A DNA stretch of 64,000 nucleotides. Source: Cheiracanthium punctorium. Its lineage: Eukaryota > Arthropoda > Arachnida > Araneae > Cheiracanthiidae. Positions within the stretch are counted from its first letter, which is position 1, and the number at the start of each line of letters is the position of its first letter. The notes under the pieces are model-generated. The model was not told where the DNA came from. It was given only the letters and a program-made list of their open reading frames with translations, and made no database searches. The position numbers and the translations under genes are program-made. Shown here piece by piece: positions 46,296 through 57,140 of this stretch. Where the stretch lies: positions 1,141,503 to 1,205,502 of the forward strand of contig JAWZYV010016978.1 in NCBI GenBank assembly GCA_038373885.1, written 5' to 3'.

Positions 46296-47390
46296 TTACT
46301 TTTTTTTTTTTTTAAATAAAATGACTTTCATAAAAATTGGTGTGAAAATTCACAAAAAGAGATGTTCAAATTCACAAAAATAGGTATTGAAAATCACAAA
46401 ACTAAACAGTTTTCACAAAAATGGGACCCTGGAAAAAATTCCCTGATCGACCCCTGCTAAAAGAAAAATTAATACAGGATATTCAGCTTTAAAGAAAAAA
46501 GCTAGCAGTGTTTTAGAAAAAGACATATCTCCCATCAAAGAAGAATCAATAACACAGGATATAATTCAGAAAGCACATGACATGGATATCCTCATAAATC
46601 TATTGAAGGCAACTAGTATAACTCAAAGAGAGAAAATCCAGCTCTTAACATTAGTACCTTCTTTATGGAGCAGGAAAAGGTAATGGAAGAATTCAATGTG
46701 GGTCAATATGCTTTAAGACATGCCAGATACCTTAAAAGCAGAAAGGTATTTTAGCTTTGCCAGATCCAAAAAAAGGTAAATTGAGTGAAGGTATTACTAA
46801 ATTAGTAACAGATTTTTTTTCAAAATGATAAAGATTCAAGAATTATGCCAGGAAGAAAAGATTTTAAAAGTATTTCTAAGAATTATCATGTGCAAAAAAA
46901 GACTACTGCTTTCTAATTTTAAAGAGTTATATGCATCTTTTTAATCCAGTGACGTGCATTCTGCCCAAGCAGTGCTTGGGCAACTGAAAATAAGGCTGTT
47001 ATTGTTTTTAAATTTTGCTTTCTATCACAAATTGAAAGAAAATACCATCTACCTTACTTATTTTTAAAAAAATTTATACGTATATTCATAATTTCTTAAC
47101 ACAAAGATAAATGTCAAGTGGATAAACAAGTATATTTTCTTTCTGACTCTTCATTTCTCTGCCGTGAGATCAACCCATCTGCAATGTCTGCTGAAGGGGT
47201 GTTGCTATAGAAACATGACCTCATCAGAGAATTAGCCAATCAGAGACGACACTCCAAAACCCATATTCTGCCTTACTGTGACTGATAAGCCAAGCAGTGT
47301 GTATTCTGCATGGGCCGAAACCAAATTGCGAGGTGAGCTGCATTGTGCTTTTTCAATTGCTTTTACGATTTCACTGATTCAAGACGATTT

Positions 47391-47568
47391 CAAGGACGGA
47401 TCCCAGGAGGGGGCCATGCAGGCTATGGCCCCCTCCGAAATTCTGTTTTATAACGTTATGTTCGCATACTTCACGATTTTACACGTTGAATTTGCATTTT
47501 GAACAATTTATATATCTAAGTAAAATGTTCAATACCCCCTCTCAGAATTCAGTCTGAAACCGCGCTTG
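47391..47568. mobile_element. 178-bp hAT-like miniature element
   Basis: Ends are CAAGGACGGATCCC and GAAACCGCGCTTG, with an exact 8-base duplication GACGATTT at 47383-47390 and 47569-47576. It lies inside the deleted hAT element. Confidence 0.85.
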
Positions 47569-48290
47569 GACGATTTCATATCCTTTTTTAAAATTATGTA
47601 AATTTAGAGCTTTGTACTATTTTAGAAAACATGGCTGATTTTACAAATAATGATGTTATAGCTGATTTTTTCGTTGGAAAACTTTTTGAAAAGAAAATTG
47701 TGATTGTTAAAGGAAGACCAATGCCTGCACTGCCAAATTTAAAGCAACAGAAAGCATTACACGGCACTTTAAAAGGGTTTATTATGAAAGATGTAAATGG
47801 CTTGCAGGAAGTGCTATCTTTAACGAATAATTTGTTAGAATTGTCCACTATTTAGCTGTGAAAAAAGGTCATCTTGGATAACTGGTTACAACAAAAGGCA
47901 ATATGGAATCATGATGTTGCTCATACTCCTGTTTCCACTAAAATGGCAACTTTTGGAACTATTGGTATTGAGACTGAATTGAGTGTTCAATATACTGAGA
48001 ATTAAAAACTGTGCACGTAATGGAACTGGACAAAGCAGACTTTCAAACCTCGGAATTATATCAATTGAAAGTGATTTGTTAATTAGCTTAAAAGAAGAAA
48101 ATATATTTTTCGATTCTGTAATCAATCATTTTGCTTCTAGTGAAAAAAGAATGAAATTTGCTTCGTTGCTATGCGCCTTTAAGGAGCAGACATTAATATC
48201 TTGCTTAAATTGGGATGTTGTTGTGGTGGGAATATTGCTTAGAAGAAAATGTTAATGGAACTGTGTGCGTTTATCCGTCTTAGTTTTAGA

Positions 48291-48293
<3 letters not shown>

Positions 48294-48321
<28 letters not shown>
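48294..48321. repeat. (CT)n microsatellite
   Basis: Fourteen or so CT units abut the left end of a family A element. Confidence 0.92.
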
Positions 48322-48323
<2 letters not shown>

Positions 48324-48325
<2 letters not shown>

Positions 48326-48498
48326 GTGGCGTAGCCAGGGGGGGTAGGGGGGCCATAACCCTCCCATGAGGAATTTTTTGCCATACAAAATATATATTTT
48401 CACTCCCTTATTCCACACGCGTATACATATATATGAGTTGCAGTAGTCGTAACCCCCCTTCCCCCCGTGGCATAGCCAGACATTTTTCATGGCACTGC
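48324..48498 (+). mobile_element. Family A miniature element copy 4, rearranged
   Basis: Begins CAGTGGCGTAGCCAGG and follows the family to GTAGTCGTAACCCCCC. Instead of the usual end it runs into GTGGCATAGCCAGACATTTTTCATGGCACTGC, which looks like the opposite end in inverted orientation. No clean duplication is visible. Confidence 0.75.
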
Positions 48499-49955
48499 TT
48501 GGTTGAACTGTTGAGCCACTGCACGTCCCTCTTTAAAAATGAATACCCTCACTTAAAAATTGGCAAGTTCTGCATGCTGGTACTCATTCAATTTCTGTTT
48601 GCACATATCACCAAAATGTCATACTTTTATTGCATGCCTGCCATATTGAAGACTCTTAAAGATCTGATTTCTAAATTAGTATGCTCAGTTGAGAATCGCA
48701 ACTGCATGTTAAGACACTGTTCTAATTGCCCATCTAATGAAACTTAAAAAGCATTTCTTTTGAATAAATTTGAAGACTTTGATGGAGATGACGAAATAGA
48801 GTTCAATCAATGGCTGCATACAGATAGAGCCAAACTAGTAAGGTGCAGTTTCATATGATAAGTACATAACTAAACTGTTAGAACGATTGGAAAAACTAGT
48901 ACCTCATTCCTATATTTTAAGCGAACAATCAAAGTATTTCAAACATATGGAAGAAAATTTAACCATGCACACAGCTATTGTTGTTTTAGATTTCAGTGAA
49001 AATTACTCCTTTGTTATTCAGGATAAAGCGCAAGGATACCATTGGACTGCTGAATCTTGCACATTATACCCAGTATTAGTGCATTATAAAAATGCTGAAG
49101 GAACCAAGCTGACTTCATCTCACTGTATCATAAGTTCTGATTTGAAACATAATGTCAGCATGGTGTACGAGCCCCCCCCCCCCCCCCCCCAAAAAAAAAA
49201 AAAAAAAAAAAAGTTTTGAAATATGTTGAAGAACATTTTTTACGTTTAAAAAAAAAATTAGTGATGGTTGTGCCATGCAGTATAAGAACAAATTTAACCT
49301 TTTAAATCTTCGTCATCACGAGAATGATTTTAACTTACAAGTAAAATAGTCATTTTTTGCCGCAAGTCATGACAAATCGGAATGTGACGGTATTGGTGGA
49401 ACAGCAAAACAGTAAGCCAAACAATAGTCCCCTCAAAATCAATTCACTACTCCAAAAGACTTTTTTTGATTTTTGTTCTACACACATACCCAACATAAAT
49501 TTCCATTTTATTAACAGAAATGATTTAGAGTAAACCTGTTCAACTCTTAGGACATTCTATAAAAACTTGCAAACACTTCCAGGAACTCGAAGTTTTCATA
49601 ATTTTCAACCCGTTGACTTATTGGGCATTGTTGAAGCTAGAAGAATCAGTCCTGATGAAGAGCCTACTTTAATTTTCAATCTAAAAACTCAACCACAATA
49701 CCATGCAGTTGTAGAAAATTTATACCCTAGATGTTTTTTAGCATCTATGATAATCTTTGGTAATGATAACTGAAGTTAATGAAAATGAAAGATGTTTTAG
49801 TAATTTTTTTTCATCCAAATGGACCTTCAGCTTCATTCTACTGGCAAAATATAAAGATATGTGCATTATCCCTTTCACAGATGTAATTAGTCTTGTTGAA
49901 CTGCCACTCACAGTGACTGGAAGAGCATATTGTTTTTCAAATGAATGCATAGGAC

Positions 49956-50112
49956 CAGGGGCGTAGCCAGAAATTTTTCATGGGGGGGGGGGTTACGACT
50001 ACTACAACTCATATGTATACGTGTGTGTGATAATGTACTGAAGAATATGCATTTTGTATGGCAAAAAAATTCCTCATGTGGGGGGTTATGACCCCCCTTG
50101 GCTACGCACCTG
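49956..50112 (-). mobile_element. hAT-like miniature element, family A copy 5
   Basis: The 157-bp copy has ends CAGGGGCGTAGCC and GGCTACGCACCTG. The exact 8-base duplication CATAGGAC lies at 49948-49955 and 50113-50120. It interrupts the last part of the dead transposase frame. Confidence 0.93.
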
Positions 50113-50204
50113 CATAGGACTAGTAGAAAAGAAAAAGATTTAGACAAAAGGAAAACAAAGTTAATAAAAATCACTGAGGAGTTAGTTTTCATTCTAAGAG
50201 TCAG

Positions 50205-50236
<32 letters not shown>

Positions 50237-51326
50237 TGTTTATAAGTTGCATGAAGATATTGATTTGTATGATGTTTTCCTAAACTCTGTTTGACAAAAA
50301 TAACTAAATTATGTGAAGAATATCAAATTCCCCACATATAAGAAAAATCGGGCAATCACTTTTTAAGTTATATATTGAATTGGATGATTTATAATTTATT
50401 CTAGGTGCTTGTGACAGTAGCTTAATTTAAAAAAGAAAAAAAAAGATAAGATAATACAGTAGAAGACCCAAAATCTGCACAGCTTGGTTCCAGACCTTGT
50501 GCAGATTTTAGAATTTTGCAGATTTTGGGTCATAATAGGAAATTTATTCTATTTCCCTCCACCCCACCCAGACAAATAAAATAAAGATCAAGAGAAACAA
50601 ATCATGTTACTTATTATCAGAATCATAATATAAAAATACAGTGAAATAATACAATATACAAAATTATAAAACAAAATTAAATAAAAAAGCAATGAGATTA
50701 TAGTTCAACTTATTTAAACATGTATATTCAATAGTAGTTTAGGACTTTGGGATATTCTAATTATAGTTTGTTTGTTTTTTTTAAGTAAAACTTCTTTAGG
50801 CGCAACTAGAGAGTAACTCAAATTTTTTTTCTGACGGAAGTAACGCTGAGTAAAGGAAGTGACGTGCATGCGGAAAAAGAAGAACTACAGAAAACCTACT
50901 TTTTCGACCGCTACCGTGTTTTCGCCGTTCGCCGACTTCATCTATGTATATATAAATACGCTAAGATACTAAAAATAATAATTTGCTATGATGACAGTAA
51001 AATTATTAATTCAATTTTTTGAGTTATTTCACTGTTAATAGTTTGGATAACTTTTCAGTCAGCCGATAAAAAGCCAAGTAATTGAAACCTGTGCCAATTG
51101 CAAAGAAACCTAACGAGAATCACTGAGCATCATTTCCAGTACAAAGTTCTTGCATCCGCATTTCTATACTTTGGAATTTTAATTTAGTTTCATATGTTTT
51201 TTCCATTTCCATAATTTTAACGAACGATCAATCCAATAAACATACAAATTTCTTTTTAGTATATTGATACGTTTAAACATTGTAATTTGTATATAAGTAC
51301 TTTTTTTTTTGTATATTGATTAATAC

Positions 51327-51498
51327 GGTACTTACATATTATCCCGGCGGTCTGCCAAGACAAGCAATTTTTCGCCAAGATAAATACCGGACACAAGAAA
51401 TTATTGATGGTTTGGAATACGATTGGCAACAGTTTACCAGCACATTTGACGTAAAAATTGTTTGGCGGTAATGACTGCCAGGATAATACGTAAGTACC
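51327..51498. mobile_element. 172-bp palindromic miniature element
   Basis: Inverted ends GGTACTTACATATTATCCC and GGATAATACGTAAGTACC extend inward about 40 bases with scattered mismatches. Flanks ATTAATAC and ATTAATAT form a 7-of-8 direct repeat. There is no coding sequence. Confidence 0.75.
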
Positions 51499-51608
51499 AT
51501 TAATATTTTTGGCTTTGTTTTGGGAAACAACGATGTTTTAGTCTTTTAATGTCGCCAAGAAAAAGTTGTTAGTGGGATTTACGCCGGCTAATCGAAAAGT
51601 ACCGTAGT

Positions 51609-52330
51609 TTGCCACCACATATGTTAGTGTTGAAAGTTAATTGCATAGTTTTACTGATTAGAAACTTAAGTAATACAAAGGGACAGAGGTCAGTTGTAAC
51701 CGCGCCAACAGCTATCAATCAAATCGAGGGGCAAATTGCACCGAAATCCATATCTTGCTCCCCCTCGAAAATAAATGCTATCGCTGGTCTTTGCGACACT
51801 CCAAAAAACATCACTTGGTCCGGCTATCGCTGTAAGGGGTACCTCGAAAATATGCTACTGCTGGCGCTTTGCAAGACCCCATAAACCTCACTGGGTCCGG
51901 CCGTTGCTGTAGGGCCTCTTCAAAAAATGCTACCGCTGGCCCGTTGCGAGGCCACAGTGTTGCTCAATGATTGTCCTTTCCATTTCGTGGTCGTGGATGA
52001 AATTCATCATCGTTAACGGTGCAACTCGTCCTTTTCTTCTTTCTAACGTTGCAACTAATCCATTCCCGTACAAAGGAAGCATTAATCAATGGAGCACGAA
52101 TGCGCATCAAGTTCATGCAGTAGGAAAATTTGGATTCCAAATAAACGGACAATTCGAAATGTCCCATGTACAATATATTCTGGAGCTATTTTATCATTCA
52201 CTTATCTCTCAAAAGAAACCAATTTCCAATTATACCTGCATTTGCGATGACAATTAGTAAGTCTCAAGGACAAACATTTGAAAAAAAATGAATAGTATTG
52301 AAGCCGCCAGTTTTTCAATTGTACGTCACA
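51609..52330 (+). pseudogene. Helitron/Helentron PIF1-like helicase relic
   Basis: LPPHMLVLKVNCIVLLIRNL (from about 51608) matches the PIF1-type helicase segment L.LK.G..V.LLRNL of Helitron proteins. After a tandem-repeat interruption (51768-51950), SQGQTFEK-like sequence is visible as SRGQTFEKK near 52262-52290, followed by VLKPPVFQLYVT, the end of the same domain. Stops and frameshifts show it is dead. Only the C-terminal part of the helicase remains; the Rep nuclease is absent. Confidence 0.72.
51768..51950 (+). repeat. Three-unit minisatellite, about 76 bp
   Basis: Units share ATGCTAYYGCTGG..TTTGC..CAC and TGGTCCGGCYRTYGCTGTA. The third unit is partial. They lie inside the helicase relic and are less AT-rich than the surroundings. 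Confidence 0.8.
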
Positions 52331-53000
52331 GAAAAGTAGTGTTCGATCATTCCATGGTTTGAGATGTTATATTAATTTTCTACTTAAATTTTATGTACTT
52401 TTAAAAAGATACACGAAATAACTGTGTAGCCTTGATGAAACCTGGGCAGTATAGGAAATAAAATAAATAAATAAATAATAAAATAAGTAAAATAAACCGG
52501 AAAATGCCAAAAAACGTATGGCCGCTTTTTAAATATGGCTTAGCCAAGTTATACCTCATTTTTCCTATCGTTCGCATTTTTCGAATAACTGGAAAATTAA
52601 TGCATAATGACATTGGTATACGCTCGCAGCTGGTGTAATAGAACAAAATAAAAAAATGTTATAAGCAATGATTACAGAGGTATAAGCAATGCTTTTTTAG
52701 AGGGGTATTAATATATTTCGGTCGAATTTTGACCACTGGGCGATCACTATTCCTGTAAAAATACGCGAAACCTGTTAGAGTTAGGCGAGAAAAAAAGTCA
52801 AGAGCGTATCTTTGAGACATCAATCTTTATTTTATATATCAATAAGAATTTTAAAGGTACATCCAACATAATATTTTACATGTAATCCTAACCTCACAGG
52901 AGGTTCTCGTCTGTCGATTCAAACCCTATGTAAAAACGTTTTAAGAAAACAGTGAAAGAATAATATTAAAAGGTTAAAATGTAATATGGAGGTATTCCAT

Positions 53001-53844
53001 AGTTATTTGATAAAAATATTACCACGACCTCCGGAGATATATATTTCGGCCGCCCATCATCACAGCAGTCTTCAGTCTGTCTTTCCCGTGGGGATGATGT
53101 TCTTCCCCGCCTCCTCTTCTTTTGCGCCGTTCTTATTGCGCATGATGTCACTCCATGCTTCATCCACGGTAGCGTGATCAAAGAAAGACAAAAGAAACTC
53201 AATACAATTAGCAATAGACAGAAACCCAAACTAAAATTCACTACCGCTATACCTTTTTGCAGGGGAGCTGCTAATAAAATATCACACTCAGCTCTTAAGA
53301 AAAATATTAGAATTCCAATCAAACTAAATCAAAACATTTTTCAACATATCAGATTCGAAAAAGACCAAATAAAACCCACAGACACCGCAGGTATTTATAA
53401 AATTAACATAAAAAATAACGAAAACAAAACTACCGGCTGCTACATTGGGGTCACTAAAAGAAAAATTAAAGATCGTCAAACAGAACATATTAACGACATT
53501 AAATTCAATAGAGAATCAACAGCCTTATCCCGCCTCGCACCAAACACCCCTATTACAATAGATTTCCAAGCAATACAAAAAATAGCCAATTTCAATAACC
53601 ACACATGCGCTTATTTACGAGAATCATTAGAAATATTAACAACAGAGGGCAGCATCAACGACATGACGCACGCTACCGTAGATGAAGCATGGAGTGACAT
53701 CGTGCGCCATAAGAACGGCGCGAAAGAAGAGGAGGCAGGGAAGAACATCATCCCCACGGGAACAACAGACTGAAGACGGCTGTGATGATGGGCAGCCGAA
53801 ATATATATCTCCGGAGGTCGTGGTAATATTTTTATCAAATAACT
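53001..53844 (+). mobile_element. Penelope-like element fragment with inverted flanking repeats
   Basis: About 176-bp inverted arms (53001-53176 and 53669-53844) flank the coding part; both contain CCTCCGGAGATATATATTTC or its complement. Between and into the right arm, one open frame (about 53177-53773) gives the C-terminal GIY-YIG nuclease: GIYKI near residue 73 from 53174, GCYIGVTKRKIKDRQTEH near 88-105, with the conserved Arg and a downstream helix. The reverse transcriptase is missing, so it is 5'-truncated. Inverted terminal copies of this kind are typical of Penelope elements. Confidence 0.85.
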
Positions 53845-54371
53845 ACGAAAGAATAATAGTTCAACACGGACACTTCTTGGAGGCTAAACTGATATCCAGA
53901 TGGAACAACGGTTTAAGAACACAGGTATGTAACACCACAAAGAAACAAATACTGGCTGCAAACGGTTTAAGAACAAAACAAAAGAATAACAAATGGACAC
54001 TCTGTGGATTCTAACCCAACCTCAAAGACGAAGCAAGCAACGGTTTAACACGGGAATGGAACACCACAAAGAAACGGACCCTGGCCGCTGTCAATCCCAA
54101 ACAATAGACAGAACCTGCAGTTAAAAACACGGATACAGAATAATAATTCGAAACCTACCAGCAGATGAAATCAATGCTTAAAAACACTGTGATAGAAAAA
54201 CACAAATAGAAGTACGCTATCTGCATTCGAACCCAACAAACAGAGGAAAACATCAGTTAAAGAAACACAGTTAAAGTATAATACTAGACTAACGGACATT
54301 CCCCCCCATTCATACCCAACCTCCAGACGGAACAATGGTATAAGAAAACAGTTTAAGAATAATACTACAAC
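53845..54371 (+). repeat. Loose direct repeats beside the Penelope fragment
   Basis: The words CACGGACACTTCTTGGA and GGAACAACGGTTTAAGAA (53866-53930) recur diverged near 54320-54395 (GGAACAATGGTATAAGAA, ATGGACACTTCCTGGATTC). AACACCACAAAGAAAC also repeats (53932, 54061). No gene was recognised. Confidence 0.55.
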
Positions 54372-54662
54372 ATGGACACTTCCTGGATTCTAAGTAATTA
54401 TCATGAATTACTGATGATTCTTACTGGAGATTTTAATGTTAATTTTCGCTCTCAAGAATCTCCGCCGTTTGTTGATTTTTTAAAAGCAAAAATTGATCTA
54501 ACTATGAATACTTCTCGACTTCAATCAACAATGCATTTCGGCACAATGATAGATGCTGTATTTTCAAGAAAATTAGCAAATTTAGAGAGAAAAATTTACG
54601 TTTCACATTATAGTTATCACAAACCTATAATTTCATACCTAAAAAATTATGATGACATTTAA
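54372..54662 (+). pseudogene. Endonuclease/phosphatase-fold domain relic, Helentron-type
   Basis: ILTGDFNVNF (near 54418) is the GDFN motif of apurinic-endonuclease-like domains. FGTMIDAVFSRKL and VSHYSYHKPIISYL follow, with the conserved ID and SYHKPI His. In Helentrons this domain follows the PIF1-like helicase, and a helicase relic lies 2 kb upstream on the same strand, with a Penelope insertion between. It ends in a stop at 54662. A LINE endonuclease is the alternative, but no reverse transcriptase is near. Confidence 0.68.
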
Positions 54663-55212
54663 GTACCTATTGCCAATGAATAATATGAATATAACATTTA
54701 TATAATCTTTGTAAAGTACATGAATAATAAATATAATTAAATTGCAATATGATATTAATTTTAAGTTTAATCATTTCAGTGATATGTGTCGTAAACGTCA
54801 AAGAAGTTTTACTTCAATCGCGCGTAAAGATTACACACACACACACTTTTTTTTTCCCCCTCATTATTTCCTGTTCTGTAACACAGCTTTGCTGCTCTAC
54901 AAATCTGAGATATTTCTTTCTCGGAGCCTAACCTTGATTAAATGTTATTTTATCAACTTTTTGATCATCCTCATTTGTTACTGTGTCAGAGTCTCTGTCA
55001 TGTGATCATAATTCAGTGTTAATTATGTCACTGTCAGTCATTTCAAGGATATCAATGTTACCATGAGAGCTCACAAACTATTTTTTTCGAGTGGGAATAG
55101 CTTATTCAGTTTTACTTTGTGGCTATAGTGTAGTTTTCTGAGCTTGCAGCATGCAGGGCAGATTTCATTGTTTACATTGAACGACAGTGCGGATTTTGGG
55201 TCTTCTACTGTA

Positions 55213-56180
55213 TATAACAATTAGCTTTTATTTCACCTTTGCATAGTATTTTTAAAATACTATTAAAATATAGTATTCTGTACTACAGATTTGATTGCTT
55301 TCTTACACAAAGCTCTAAACATTTCAAATGAAAATTTGTTGCATGATAGCCAAATCTGTCATTTACAAGTATAGATATTGATCTTAAATGCATTCTTAGG
55401 GGTGCTTATTTTTACTGTACTCCAATAAAAGGAGATTTGCAACAGTGTAAAAATGCCCAAGTCAGTTAAGAAATTTAAAATGTTCTAAAGTTTGTCAGTA
55501 TGCACGTAGTGCAAGCTATTGTTTTTGCAATATGACCCCGGAAGCAAAAAGTGCTTTAAAGTGTAATGTACATCGCAGAACAATCACAGTCACAGAAGCA
55601 GAACATTTCATCTTTTAAAAGAAAGAAAAAATTAAAATGATAAGTTCTTCAGAGCAATTAAAGCTAAGTGGCCTTTATGCTATCTAATCTTTCATCACTT
55701 TTCATATCTATTTTGTATTTTATTGTGATCTGCCAGATTTGGACAAAATGCCAGCAGAACATTTGCAACTGTTTGAAATCATGTTGCAGAACACTAGATA
55801 CAATTCTGCTCCTAGGAATGACTTATCGTTTTCTATTTTATTCACTTGCAATTTGTACTGTAGAGACTTATTTTAGACTTTTTTTTCTTATTACAAATTG
55901 TGATTCTCTAAAGAAATTTAAGTAATGATGTATAAGATGATTTATAAATGATAAACCATTCTAAATTTCATCTTAAATTACAAATTTAAGTAAAATAAAG
56001 CTTAAAAACATTTTGTACAAATCTTCTGAAGTTAGGTGTCTTAATTAAAAGTATCAATCTAACCTCTTCTTCGTGACTTATAAAATCTGAAATTTTTTAA
56101 AGCTAAGCTTTATTTTAATTCATATAATAATATTTTATAATAATGCATGTCTGAATGTTTGTCTCTATGCATATGTAAGT
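55213..56180. other. Spacer with a short Cys-rich frame
   Basis: AT-rich. At 55451-55618 (+) an uninterrupted 55-codon frame without ATG reads CPSQLRNLKCSKVCQYARSA, then SYCFCNMTPEAKSALKCNVH: six Cys and a His spaced like a zinc-binding knuckle. About 130 bases on, another frame gives LPDLDKMPAEHLQLFEIMLQ. These may be pieces of a TE protein. I cannot name it. Confidence 0.35.
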
Positions 56181-57140
56181 ATTAGGGTGGCCCAGTATGA
56201 TATGAGAAAATTAAAAATATTTTATCTCCACATTACTGCCCTTGTTCCACTGTGTAAAGTATATTAAACCAGGGGTTTTAAGATTCCCCAGGACTTTCTG
56301 GTGTGGCACTTCACAAGTTTTACTGACTGCTTAGCAGAAAAATTTAAGAGAAAACATCCTTGTACATTACTAGGGGCCCAGGCCCCTAGACTCGCTACAC
56401 TCGCTTTTCGTATGAGGCATTCGGCCCCTAATAAGGCTTATTCGTAAAAAAGACAGAATTTCAACAGACAAATCCCAAAGATTGGATCAGATAGAATGTT
56501 ACTGAGCTACACGTTAGTGTTGACTCTAGAAAAAAAGGGCCGCCAGGGGGGAAATTTTCAAAAGGGGCACCCTGTTTTCAAACAGGGCACTTTGGGATTC
56601 CACGAGAATGTACAGGTAGATAACATATAGAAACTGGTTTGAAACGATCTGATCCCCAAAACTTTAATATGTAGAGTTGTAATATGTGTTCTGACTTACA
56701 ATGCATAGTAAGATTTTTTCCAATTTGTCTTAGTTCCCCCTCCCTTCTTTTGGAGAAAATATCCAGTAGAAGTAAGTGTAAGCGAAATAGGAAAAATAAT
56801 TTGTTGATAATATTTTGGTCTAAAAATGACATAAATATGTGAATTAAATCTACATAACTAGAAGTCTTGATTTTAAAAAAACTTCTAGCATAAAGAAGTT
56901 TTAATATAAGTAATGTTGAATTTTCTGCTTATTTTTTTTTTTTTTTTCCCTCAAAATTATGTGACATACATGATTTTTATTTATAAGAATAGTACATTTA
57001 TTGAAGAAGATTTCAGAAATTTTTAGCCAGACATGATTTGCTAAGCAGTAGGGGAAGGCAGAGGGACTGTTAATTTATGTTCCTCCATTTTATCACACTA
57101 TCACTACTGGACCACAATTACTGGATCTCATTCATATATG

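Larger units (their letters stand above)
43963..46456. mobile_element. hAT-like element with CAGGGG..GATCG ends, carrying a Helitron
   Basis: Starts CAGGGGATCGATGCA and ends CCCTGATCGACCCCTG. Subterminal CTTCACAAAA and TTCACAAAAA words repeat near both ends (43999-44110 and 46340-46400). The duplication is not clear (ACACCAAA versus CTAAAAGA). Without the Helitron (44173-46295) it is about 370 bp. Confidence 0.75.
46947..48531 (+). mobile_element. Internally deleted hAT element with transposase remnants
   Basis: Ends are CAGTGACGTGCATTCTGCC and, in reverse complement, GAGGGACGTGCAGTGG. Flanks are only roughly alike (TTTTAATC, TTTAAAAA). At 47631-47850 a frame gives DVIADFFVGK and VKGRPMPALPNLKQQ, and shifted frames give KWLAGSAIFN: the N-terminal zinc-finger (TTF-type) region of ZMYM-like hAT transposases. 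At 47998-48170, GQSRLSNLGIISIESDL and DSVINHFASSEKRMKF match the C-terminal hAT dimerisation tail. The central catalytic region is deleted. It interrupts the dead transposase gene. Confidence 0.78.
41108..50255 (+). pseudogene. Long dead gene of an unclassified DDE-like transposase, broken by five insertions
   Basis: Five segments, in order and on one strand, belong to one protein: 41108-41745; 43590-43962 (LNLQISLEKGETVSSINSSL, then GQSPLKFYSIPSHSRSAYT); 46457-46946 (AHDMDILINLLKATSITQRE, ALPDPKKGKLSEGITKLVTD, MPGRKDFKSI); 48532-49955 (CSVENRNCMLRHCSNCPS, EIEFNQWLHTDRAKL, VVLDFSENYSFVIQDKAQGY, SDGCAMQYKNKFNLLNLRHH near 49262, ASHDKSECDGIGGTAKQ near 49362, NVATFxx-type tail); 50113-50255. DFSENYS, SDGC..QYKN and H(D)KS.CDGIGG look like three acidic active-site regions of an RNase H-fold transposase. 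The Cys/His knuckle lies before them. Many stops and frameshifts kill it. I do not know a named superfamily for it. The N-terminal part is the kind of sequence seen at 22335-22860. Confidence 0.72.
50457..55210. mobile_element. 4.75-kb pogo-like interval (CAGTAGAAGACCC ends)
   Basis: The left end is CAGTAGAAGACCCAAAATC and the right end its reverse complement, matching about 22 of 24 bases. TA flanks lie at 50455-50456 and 55211-55212. CAGTAGAA ends with TA targets resemble pogo/Tigger elements. A further inverted copy of the end motif lies at 50513-50531. No pogo transposase was recognised. The interior is occupied by a palindromic miniature element, Helitron/Helentron relics and a Penelope fragment. 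Confidence 0.72.

Noticed and set aside
54372..54662. LINE retrotransposon endonuclease
   Set aside because: GDFN fits a LINE, but the ID..SYHKPI tail, the upstream helicase relic on the same strand and the absence of reverse transcriptase favour a Helentron.
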